DNA of 64,000 bases from NCBI GenBank assembly GCA_022496805.1, contig CM040091.1:18590336-18654335 (forward strand). The letters are read 5' to 3'. The stretch is from Pohlia nutans. Lineage: Eukaryota; Streptophyta; Bryopsida; Bryales; Mniaceae. The notes beneath the pieces were generated by a model, which did not search any database, was not told the origin of the DNA, and saw only the letters and a list, made by a program, of their open reading frames with translations. Below, one piece after another: positions 11,872 to 22,042 of the stretch. Every line of letters begins with the position of its first letter. The first letter of the stretch is position 1. The position numbers were made by a program, and so were the translations under genes.

Positions 11872-12338
11872 CCCCTAAATGCCCTAATCTATGTCCAGTC
11901 TAGGCAGTTTTGCAAAGATTTATTATAGATGCAACTAACATGAATATTTGGAACTTGATGTATGAATAAAAGTTATACATTTTGAATTTTGGATTCTATC
12001 CATACGGCTAGATCTATGATTGCTATCACTAATATTTTTCTATAAATTTTGAAACATAAAATAAAAAATTATTTTGAAATTCGATTTCAAATGAGATATT
12101 GATAATATGTGGATGAAATCTGTTGTGATGGGTTATAATATAGTACTCTAGGTGTTGTGATTTTTGGAGATTTTTTAGATGCTTGATTTTATGAGTTAAT
12201 TTTTTCAAGAACAATTTTAGACTAAAATCTTCAAATTTTTGGATGAAACATTGCAACACAAAATGAGGCATATTTTTTTCACAAATTGTTTCCTTTTTGA
12301 TTGGATCACACATACATGAAGCTAACTTCCCATAAAAG
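11872..12338. mobile_element. TTAA-type element, subfamily C, truncated
   Basis: TTAA (11868-11871) then CCCCTAAATGCCC. It matches the full copy at 3250-3818 until CTAACTTCCCATAAAAG, where homology ends at the border with Copia pol sequence. Confidence 0.75.
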
Positions 12339-14345
12339 GATGTGCTATCCATCACTGAGGAATACGTTTGTTCAAAATCTATCTCTGGTTTCTGTGTGTA
12401 ACCTTGGGCTACTAATCTCACTTTGAATCTAAGAATGTTACTATGTTCGACTCGCTTACGAGTGAAGATCAGTTTGTGTCCTATCGGTTTGGTGATGAGA
12501 TCAGTGACAAGAGGTCCAAAGACGCCTCGTTTTCTAAGTGATTGGTACTTAGCCTGTAAGGCTTTTTCCCATTGTGGCCAGTCTACACTCTTTTTGGCTT
12601 GGTCAAGTGTCGTAGGATCTACATCAGGGTTAGTGAGATATGACTCAATCATATCATCCCACGGGATATCAAAGGGTTGACTATGCGGATTATCCGGCTT
12701 GCGGTGGGTGTGCCTAAAGGGACGGGTTTGCGAGGTGACATTAATCTTTCGTTTCTTGGCTGGAGCTATTGGAACAGGGTTGCCAAAACCGAGTACGGGG
12801 CTCCTAACTATGTGTGGTCCCGACTGGAAACCATCGGGGATATTCTCAGCAAGGTGTTGGAAAGTGAGGAGTTTTCTAACTTCAGAGTCTGCTAATGCTG
12901 TGTAAGGATCTGAGTTAAGAGTAAGTGTTTCTAAGTCTTTAAAGTTCTAGTTTTGATCGGTTTTAGTTTGAGAGCCGGGGAACTTGTTTTCTATGAACTT
13001 ACAATTCTGAAATCTAGCTTTGTAAATATCGTCACTCTAGGGTACTTTGTAGCGGATAATGCAAGGAGAGTCATAACCAAGGTAGATTCCTCGAATTCTA
13101 TGGAGTGTCATGGTGTGTTGTTTGGGATCTGAGACTGGAACCCATACTTCGCATCCGAAGGTGCACAAGTGGGCTATATGAGGGGTTCGACCAGAGCTAA
13201 GTTCTAACGGAGTCTGTGTGTGCAACATGGTGGATCTAGGTCTAAGAAAGACTATTGCATGCAACACGGCGTGACCCCAAAGAGTGGGAGAAATTTGAGC
13301 ATGAAAGAGGAGAGGGCGTACTATGAGTTGTATTTTCTTGATGTATGCTTCAGCTAGGCTATTCTAGGCATGTTCGTAAGGCACTGAATAAATGAGTTCT
13401 ATCCCTGAGGCTGTACAAAAGTCTTCGAATGCCTGTGATCTAAATTCCATCGCATTGTCTAATCTAAGAAAAAAATCTGGTTGTCGGGAAGTGGTTGCGG
13501 AACCAAAGGAGCATGGATAAAGTCTTAGGGAATACCATATTACGGGTTGTAAGAAGTGATACCTCGGCGTGTCTACAATGCCGCTGGCATTTTGGTCGGG
13601 AGCTTCTACCGTGATGGCTGCCTGATGAGCTTCCCTTGAATGCACACTGCGCACTCCTCTACGCGCTCCACATCACTCATACATAGGTCGTGACCAGTCA
13701 AGATGGGAATCATTTTCCGCATCATGGTCGTCCCGAGGTGCCCCAACCGGCGATGCCAAATGTTGGCTTTGGAGCTGGCGGCTAGAAAAGAGGCTTGGGC
13801 ACCCCCTAGGGATAGGCGCGAGTGACACTCGTGTTGTTGTCCACCGGCCTCTTCCTCACCTTTGTAAGGGGGACTAGCTTGCATGATGCAAAGCTCATAT
13901 AGGCCATTGGCTACCGCGTGTGCGGTGGCGAGGCGCTGCGGCCCTAGCCTAAGATCGAGGACCTCTTCATCATTTTCCACCGCAGTGGAAACATGGATGT
14001 CATTAGCCTCTAGGTGACGGTAGCTCATCAGGCTCCGAGGGGTGTCCGAGGCATACATGGCCCTTTCGCAGATGAGGGGGGCTCTCCCGGGCAGTATCAC
14101 AACTGTCCGGCCCTCACGAAACTTAAAGTTTCGTTTGTCGGCGATTGTGACTATGTCACAAATTTGCCTCGGCTCATTTTGAGTTTTGAACTCAAAGTGT
14201 GCATGGTCTTGCAAACCGGTATGAGTGGAGGCGCTGTCCAGCAGAGCAATTTTAGCTTTGTTGACAGATGCGCTACTCTTAACCATGTAGTTTTTGGGGT
14301 CTAACTCGTTGGGTGTGGGAGAAGCACTAGAGGATATCTAAGTTC
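12339..14345 (-). pseudogene. Copia pol remnant: protease, integrase, start of RT
   Basis: On the minus strand from 14286: a protease-like DSAST motif, a GAG-pre-integrase segment (IWHRRLGHLGTTMMRKM and CAVCIQGK), integrase pieces (RLDNAMEFRSQAFEDFC; TPLELSSGRTPHIAHLCTFG), then the N-terminal Copia reverse transcriptase (WEKALQAKYQSL, VRLVAQGYTQKPEIDFEQTY). Several frameshifts and stops break it, and the RT is lost after FEQTYSSVM, before its catalytic aspartates. The matching gag lies at 26690-27850; the two halves are separated by the LTR element at 14378-26414. Confidence 0.85.
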
Positions 14346-14377
14346 TAAATAGGGCCCTTAAGAAGAGCTTGTGTGGG

Positions 14378-15696
14378 TGTAGTATGTTTTTTTTTGTTTT
14401 TAGTTGTAGGACCATAGTCTAGTGTGAATAGTGTGTAAAAGTTAGCTAGAAAGACAATTGTTGTGTGAATATTATGCTTAGAAGTAGTTAGAGTGGTTAA
14501 TGACCATAGACAGTGTGAAAGATTAAAATCAAGACCATGGTCGTTGTGATCTAAGTTGACCTTGATTGAGAGTGACTTTTCAATTCTGATTGGGATTTTG
14601 AGAGGCATTTTGAGGACTATTAATTGTTCATTTTCTTGTTGTTTTCTTGCCATTAGCTGTGAGAGTTTTTGAGCCCTTGACCATAGTCTATGGTCTCGTA
14701 ATTGTATGAAACTTGTTTTGCTTAAAGTAATTCTAAATGTACTCAGTGATTGAGGAATTGTATGAGAAATGCAGTGATTACACAATTGTATAAAATCCTT
14801 GTGATTAGGCATGGTGTTGTGATTGTGTGTAATTTTGTAAGTATAGAGAAGTAGCAGACCATAGTCTGTGAGATTGAATGTATGGAAATTGTGTAGAGGA
14901 AAGACTATGGTCTGATTGTGAAGATACAGAAATAGTACAGAAGAACTTTGAACTTGGTTGAAGGAATGAATGCTGGACTTTAAACTTTGTATGTAGTTTG
15001 ACTATGGACATGCAGTGATATCAATGCAAAGTAATGTAAATCTGTAGTGTTAGAAGACAATGGACCAAATTTATATGTTTACTATACATATAAGGACTAT
15101 AGTCAGTACCTGAATGGAGGCTGAGCATGAAGGTTGCGAATACATAAGATACTGATAAGTTTCATTATACCCTTTCCATCATTTAGAACAACATAAAAAT
15201 GATTAAGAAGGAACCTGCATGCTTATAAAATACTGATTACAACATTTGAATTCTGTTGGAATTATAAAGGAAACTAAAACGAATCAAAGACCATAGTCAT
15301 TTTGAGGAGTTAACAAAAGAGAGGATTTGTGATACTTAGTAGTTGATAGAAAGACTATGGACACGAATTAGATTAATTTAGGGACTATGGATATGAATGA
15401 AACAAGACTATGGACCACCCGAAACCTATATGTTAAGGAGTAACTTAGAAAGTTGAGATGATGGTGCATTGAGAGTTTTGCATTAATTATAAAGATAGAC
15501 TGCAATTGGCAAACTTATAGAGAACCATTTCCAAAATTAACTACAATACTTTAACACTCTCTATTAAAATTTGATTCCTATCTAATAAAGTGACCTTAGT
15601 TGCATATTCAATAGACGATTCTGATCTTCCCTTTTAGAAGAATCCCCACTACTTTTATTTCCCTGGGTTTTGTCCGAGAGAAATAATCAGTCTACA
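14378..15696 (+). repeat. 5' LTR of the 12-kb element
   Basis: Nearly identical to 25095-26414. It carries seven exact GACYATRGTC palindromes, at 14410, 14533, 14679, 14857, 14903, 15095 and 15289, and several one-base variants (for example GACTATGGAC at 15000 and 15353). Long open frames on its minus strand are present in both LTRs but read through the palindromes and resemble no protein. Confidence 0.95.
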
Positions 15697-15699
15697 TTT

Positions 15700-15717
15700 T
15701 GGCGCCGCTGCCGGGGA
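15700..15717 (+). promoter_or_regulatory. primer-binding site, tRNA-Asp type
   Basis: TGGCGCCGCTGCCGGGGA, three bases after the LTR. It is complementary to the 3' end of plant tRNA-Asp(GUC), with one mismatch (GCT instead of GTT). Confidence 0.85.
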
Positions 15718-15767
15718 TTTGCGTTGTGGTAAGTAATAGGAATCCATTGTAATAGATTACTTGATGA

Positions 15768-17087
15768 GTGGATATGGATTATTTGAATACATATGTATAT
15801 GATTCTTACGGGAGACCATTGAATGTTAATTCTTATTTTGAACATCCAAATACAACAATTCAATATTGTCATGGTTATGAAACTAACGAAAGAAAAGATG
15901 AAGTTAAATCTAGAACATGTACTTTGGAGGATTTGAATTTGAGAGATGGTGAAATAATTTCATTGAGAAATTAAATTAATAAGTTAAATGTGGAATTAGG
16001 AGAAAAAGATAAGTTTTGGCAAAGTTGTTTTGATGTAGTGGTGGCACAACGTAGTGATCTTGAGGAGGATCTTTCAAGAATTACAAATATTGCTGAACAT
16101 AATTGAAAATGTTATGAATCTCTTAAAAATGAGGTAAACGATGCATTAGAAGTAAAAGAGAAAATTGTAAATAGCGAAGCATCTTTGAAAATTGAAATAC
16201 AAGAAAAAGATAAAATAATATGGGATTTGACAAATTTACATACAAAAATGTTGAAAGATAAAGAGAATGAAATAAATATGGCTAAGGATGAGGCACAGAA
16301 GGAAATCAAATTTATACAAGAAAAATTTAATGCAATTATTGAAAAGAAAGACAATGCATTCAAAGAGAAATTTCATATTTGGAAAGATGAAGAAGCTAAT
16401 TTATTAAAACAAATAAATGCACTTTCAAGTAAGTATGAGAAATTCCTTACAATAATTTTGGAAAGTAAAGAAGAAAAAGAAACATTGATAATGTCAAATG
16501 GTTGTTTAAAAAGCCAAGTACAAAATTTAGAGCAAATTTGCATGGATATCAAAGTTCAATCAAAGGCTAAAATAGATGAGCTTCAAAGCAATTGTAGTGA
16601 ATTAAACAAGATATTACAATTAGAAGTAGAGAGTTTAAATCAAAAACTTCTAAGAATTTCAAGTGAAAAAGAAACTCTTATAATAAGTAATGAAGCTTTT
16701 AAAAATCAAAATCTAATACTTACGGATACTTTGGAAAAGTATGTTCAATCTAATGTGAATTTTCAAAGAGCTTGTCAAAGTATATATGAAAATGAGAATA
16801 CAAGGTTTGATAAGAATATTATTATGGAGCCAATTCTCAAAGTAGAAAGCAAGCACAAAAGTATTTTTCAATGTAGAAATTGCCTTGAGGTAACAAAAAT
16901 GAATCATTGCCTTGAAAATAATCAACAAGTAACAATTTCAAATATGGAGATGGTTAACAAAATATTTATGAGGAATGCCACAATAAAAACAACTTCAAAC
17001 AAATTATATATTATTGTAGTTGTAAGAAATAGTTTTTATTTCTTTATAAATCAAGCTTTTAGATTTTATAAAGAAGATTGTGTATGA
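15768..17087 (+). pseudogene. coiled-coil ORF of the inserted segment, two in-frame stops
   Basis: One frame runs from ATG 15768 to TGA 17087, broken by TAA at 15972 and a TGA near 16105. The part after 16185 is a long Lys/Glu-rich heptad pattern of about 230 residues typical of coiled coil, followed by a Cys-containing segment (CRNCLEV). Codon use is extremely AT-rich. By position after a primer site it could be a gag-like structural protein, but I do not recognise the family. No GACYATRGTC palindromes fall in it. Confidence 0.55.
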
Positions 17088-17156
17088 AATTTTGAAAAAA
17101 TTCTATATATATGGGATATATCAACATTTTGTATTCAAGCTCATGAAGGTTGCTTA

Positions 17157-17570
17157 ATGAAGAGTTGTAAAGTCAAATCTAGCAAATTGATGGCTTCCAA
17201 TACTTGGAGGTATAATTATCTACCAATATCTAATTTAAACATTAAACTTATTGATTTAATTAAAGTAAATAATCAACCATTGAAGTTGTTGAAAAGAATT
17301 GTTTTAAAAAAGACAATGGATTTAAGTAAGATGGAAAAGAAACCTTATGCAAGACAAAAATTATGGTTTAAAAATAAAATCTCTATTTTCATTTATAAAG
17401 TAATTCATTTAGACTTGGAAAATATTGGAAAATTGATATATTCTATGATCATTGCTTTTAAAATATATGGAGTAATTTCAAGCAATACTATTGCATTGAA
17501 TGGAGTTTTAGAGAATTTACTCCTACAAGTTTCAAGTAAGTTCAATACATGGGATCCTGGTATATTTTAA
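17157..17570 (+). CDS. unrecognised lysine-rich ORF in the inserted segment
   Basis: 137 codons, Lys/Ile/Leu-rich, ending with SSKFNTWDPGIF; the reading continues similarly after the stop. Probably the eroded 3' coding part of the same element as the coiled-coil ORF. Function unknown. Confidence 0.3.
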   Translation: MKSCKVKSSKLMASNTWRYNYLPISNLNIKLIDLIKVNNQPLKLLKRIVLKKTMDLSKMEKKPYARQKLWFKNKISIFIYKVIHLDLENIGKLIYSMIIAFKIYGVISSNTIALNGVLENLLLQVSSKFNTWDPGIF

Positions 17571-18218
17571 AGGAAAAGCTATTCACAAACTTAATGAATC
17601 AATTTTCAATATGAAAGAAAAATTTAAAAAATTTAAAATTTAAAACTAAAAAAAATTGAATAAAAAAATAAAAAAATAAAAAAAACCATATTTTGGAGAG
17701 GTGCAAAGTTTCAAAAGTTCAAGACACGGCCTCAGTTTTCAACCGAAGAGGTGATTCGATTTTCGAACGACGAAGTGACTCCATTGTTATAACAGAGAAG
17801 TATACTCACTTTCTTTTTAGCATTCTGTTTTATTTTGTTTTTGTTCACAGTCAAATTAATTATAGAGCGGAGGGATTCCGTTTCAATTCAAAATTGTAAT
17901 CCATTTTAATATAGCAAGATAATATTAGTAGGGTTAGGGAGGAGTTAGTAAACGATAGGAAGGGGGCTGTTCCAATTCAGATTTCAATTTATTCTGCATT
18001 TATTTATTGGTTTATTTATTTTTTGTTATACTTTGCAAGTGCTTTTGTGTTTTCAATTTTCAAGTATTTGTTTTGTTTGTGCGTATTTTGTAGCTTTTAT
18101 TTTCATTTTTCTTTAGCTTTTCTGATTGTCATGGCTCTGAAGAAGGGAGATTCTTATGGAATAAAGTTTTTGTATTATGCACCATTCTATTTTATGGTTT
18201 GCGAGGACGCTGCACAAT

Positions 18219-18231
18219 AGGAAGGGGGCTA
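18219..18231 (+). promoter_or_regulatory. polypurine tract before the internal LTR
   Basis: AGGAAGGGGGCTA immediately before TGTAAACTG. An almost identical tract (AGGAAGGGGGCTGTT) lies at about 17957, perhaps a second priming site or a small duplication. Confidence 0.6.
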
Positions 18232-19082
18232 TGTAAACTGAGGATTTTACGAATGGAATTTTTGTGTTAGAAAGGGTTATTTATCAACTTATTGGAAGAC
18301 AGTGAAATGGGATGATATGTTCACAACGGGAAGGATGATCAGTTGAGAAACGACAAATGAATGAAAGGAAATGGAAGAAGGAGATGAGAACGGAATCAAG
18401 CCAGTTTTGAACGGACATTATTGTTGCAGTGTTGAACGGTAAAGCCAAGACGGAAGATGGAAAACGGAGACAAAGCAATTAGAGTAGTTATTTTTAGGGG
18501 AGATTTTGAAAGGTTGTGACTTTTTGGTTGTTGTAGTATAAATAGGTTGAAGATGTTGTTCATTGTTGCGAACACCATCCAGAGAGTTGGGTAGCCACGG
18601 AAGCAAGAAGCTATCTCTTTATTTTCTTTATTTTTAGTTTTGAGTTTTGAGTTTTGTTTAGAAACATTGATCAAGTTTGTATATGAATGTAATAATTGAA
18701 ATAATACAAGTATAATTGAAAGCAATTTGTGTGTGTAAAGTTGTGTAAGTGTGTGAATATTAAATGGAATTGAAGTGAACTTGAATTGAGTGTATTTGAA
18801 TAAGTAAATTGTGGAAGGAATTGATTTGGAAGATATCACCAGTAATTGAGTGTAAACTGGAAAGATTATTGAATAATACAATGAGAGATACTTGAATTGT
18901 GTTGAAAGGAGTAATTTAACTCAGTTTGAGAAAGAATTGAAGTGTGTATTTAGCATTCATTAGTTAAGGTGGCAAGCAACTGATTGTGACTCTATTGTAC
19001 ACTTGTTCGTTAGCATTTCCCTTGTGGTTCGATCCTGAACTATACTAATTGATTTAACAATCAATAACAACGACAATCTACA
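18232..19082 (+). repeat. internal LTR of a second element
   Basis: Begins TGTAAACTG after a purine tract and ends AATCTACA directly before a primer site, so it has LTR borders on both sides. Its sequence differs from the outer LTRs except for the last bases (TCTACATTTTGGCGCCGC region). No partner LTR exists in the window. Confidence 0.65.
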
Positions 19083-19085
19083 TTT

Positions 19086-19103
19086 TGGCGCCGCTGCCGG
19101 GGA
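19086..19103 (+). promoter_or_regulatory. second tRNA-Asp-type primer-binding site
   Basis: TGGCGCCGCTGCCGGGGA again, identical to the site at 15700, preceded by the same CTACATTT. The palindrome-rich sequence starts a few hundred bases downstream. Confidence 0.8.
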
Positions 19104-21863
19104 ATGTTATAGAACAAAGAATTATTCATTTCTTTAGCCCACAATTAAGTCTTATATATATATTTGTACTTTAAGTAAAATAGTAATTTTTACATATAAT
19201 ATTAATTTTTATATAAAATTTAGATTTTATATATATAATAAAGTGTTAATTTTAATTTTAATTTTTTTAGGAATATGTTTAGGAATATGTTTTTAGGAAT
19301 ATGTTTACAATATCTCATTTCAATATGATTTATATAAAATTTAAATATAATAATAATAATAATAATAAAAACATGAATAAATAAATAAATAAAGTGATTA
19401 TGAGCATCAGTGAAGTGACTATAGTCTGATGAAGGCTTTAGATGGATGAAAAGCGGACGATAGTCATGAGTGATGGCATCCAGCTGCCAAGGACCATGGT
19501 CATTATGGTTATGGATCACCATGATGGCCTCATTTTTTTTATCGTGGGCGGCGGTTAATGGGACAGACTATAGTCGATCAGGGTTGGTGTTTCTTGCAAG
19601 AACCCAATTGCTGTAAAGATAGTTGCTGATTGTTTTGTTCCAAGAACTCAAACTGTTGTAGCGATTGTGGTGGAGCTCTGTTTGGAGAGAATCAGACGGG
19701 GTATACGGAGGAAGACACGCAAGAAGACTATAGTCAGTTTGTGCGTAAAGAGCGAATTTTGAAAGAGTAGAAACAAGGTATTCATATACAGAAGGAAGCG
19801 TTGATAGTCAGGGAATGTTTTGAGTTGGCGGAAGTGAGGAGACGCAGTGCTTGACTATAGTCGTGTGGATCAGACGATTGAAGAATCGACAGACTATAGA
19901 CAGTTATTCAGTAACACGAAGCTAAGAAGGAGGCGGTCGAGGCGCCCACAATTACGGTGTTTTGAAGGCGACGGGGAGTGGAAAAACGTGACACGGAGAC
20001 CATAGTCATACGAAGAATTAAAGAAGAAGGTCTCAGGTCGAGAGAAAAGAGCTTCTCTTTTTCCCCTGACTGTGTTTTCATGAATCATTCTGCTATTTTG
20101 TTTTGTTTTCTTTCATTTTCTTCCACGTCTTTTTTGTCTGTCTTTTGCTTTCTTGTAATGTGAAGTCGCATTTGGAAAATGAAAGTCTGATTTACACTTT
20201 GATTGTGGAAGCTATGTGTTTTTTTCTGCCTGTTTGATGAGTGTTCAGACCATAGTCTTATGTCAGCAGTATTTGAGAAGCTCATACTTTTAACCTTAAG
20301 AACTAGATGATAGTTTGAAAGACTATGGACCTCTGTTCCTTTGAAATGAAGGAGTTGTTGATGTAGGAGACTATTTTGAAGACTATAGTCTGATGTTTAC
20401 CTTTTTAAGACAATAGTAATGAATGAAGAAAGAACAGACCATGGTCTCGGTAGAAGTAAACTGAAAGACAATGGAAGGTCTTGGACCATCTAGCTATTCA
20501 CAAATTAGAAGACCATAGTCAGTGAAAAGAACCCACAATGAAGCAAAATGATTTACTTTGTGTTATTTGAATGAATTATGTCAGAGTCTTCCTCTTTCTG
20601 TTGCATTACAAAAGTTGTTCTTGAAAGTTTGTTTTCTCTTTAGTTTTTTTTTTTTTTTTTTTTTTTTTTTGTAATGGTTGAAAAGACTATAGTCATTACG
20701 AGTGCTTTGAAGACAATGGTCTAAAAATCTTGTTATAAAGACTATGGCTTTAAAAGAAATAATGTTTGAAGACCAAAAGATTATAGTAATTGGATAGCAG
20801 GATGTGAAAGAATGAATCAATTTGATTAATGTGGTTAAAGAAATTGAAAATTATATCTTACTGAAGCAGTATGAATTCTCTCTAAATTTATAAGGAGGAA
20901 GCCTATAGTCGTGAAAGAATGAATAAACCTTAATCTTGAGCTGTTCATTTGACTCCCAGTAATCAAACCTAATCATAAAATTATATGATAAGTAGTCTAC
21001 GTTAGTAAGTAGAAATAGAACAAATTAAAGAAGTGCGTAGAATTCACAAAATCTTGAGTAATCTTTTCCACTTAGTTTTGCACATAATTACAACATAGAT
21101 TAAACAAACATGAAACATTCTGTAAGTTTTAAAACCCAAGTTTTAAAGGAGTATCTGTTTTGTTCTCCCTTCACATCTGAATGTAGAAAGAGTGATTCAA
21201 ATTGTGAATAAGTAGAAGATTATAGTTGACATACAGAAAGATTATAGTAGTAAAAGGCCATAGAGTATGAAGCAACTGTGGATGGATATGTTGATAGGAC
21301 AAGACTATGGTCGAAGTATTGAGTGCCTGTGAGAGTTTATAGTCAGGAGAAGAAAAGACCATAGTCAAAACAAGTTAACATAGTTTGAGTGACGAAACTG
21401 AAAGAGCTAAAATAAAAATAAATAAAAATAAATAAAAAATAAATAAAAAATAAAAATAAAAATAATGTTCTCTACTAAAAGGACTATAGCCTTAACAATT
21501 TAAGAATGACAATCATACAATACTGAGTACATCAAGACTATGGTAAGATGAAACCATAATCTGTGCAATTACAGCAGACTAATAGACAGGAAGGGACTAT
21601 GGTCGAGTTTTATTATTCTTTTTGTAGTTTTCAGTAGAAATTATAGATTAACAATTTAGTGGTAGGTTTTAGTGAGGGTGTAATTAGTTCATCCAATCAC
21701 AATGTTATTAAGAAGAAATAACTGGTTGTTTAAGACCATGGTCAAAGTATATCTAATACACTATCAGAAAAGATATAAAAGAAGAAAAAGGAAGTTTAAA
21801 GAACAAGACCATGGACGTTGTTTGTATCTTCTTATGAGATTATAGTAGTTGACATAGACAATG
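19104..21863 (+). repeat. palindrome-rich non-coding leader
   Basis: Fifteen exact GACYATRGTC copies at 19417, 19492, 19566, 19726, 19853, 19998, 20248, 20381, 20437, 20511, 20685, 21303, 21357, 21595 and 21734, with many near-copies. Also a poly-T run (20646-20670) and AATAAA-like runs near 21410-21460. No gene. Confidence 0.85.
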
Positions 21864-22026
21864 CACTAGTAGAAATCTTGTCTTATGTGACAAGTCTTTA
21901 ATGACTCAATGTCGGGAATGACATGTCCGTAATGACACAAAGTGGGACTTTGTGTCATTACGGACTTGTCATTCCCGACATTGAGTCATTAAAGACTTGT
22001 CACATAAGACAAGATTTCTACTAGTG
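21864..22026. mobile_element. CACTA-like MITE, a 163-bp near-perfect hairpin
   Basis: CACTAGTAGAAATCTTGTC reads inwards from both ends and almost the whole element is one palindrome around AAGTGGGACTT. Flanked by ATG at 21861-21863 and 22027-22029, a three-base duplication as expected for CACTA elements. It sits 16 bp before the start codon of the 912-codon ORF. Confidence 0.88.
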
Positions 22027-22042
22027 ATGGTCTTTAAAACAA

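Noticed and set aside
14345..15011. Open frames of 155 and 68 codons on the minus strand, repeated at 25090-25729
   Set aside because: They are duplicated only because they lie in the two LTRs; their sequence resembles no protein and they cross the palindromes.
15700..19103. TGGCGCCGCTGCCGGGGA as part of a tRNA gene
   Set aside because: Only the 18 bases complementary to the tRNA 3' end are present, directly after LTR ends; no cloverleaf around them.
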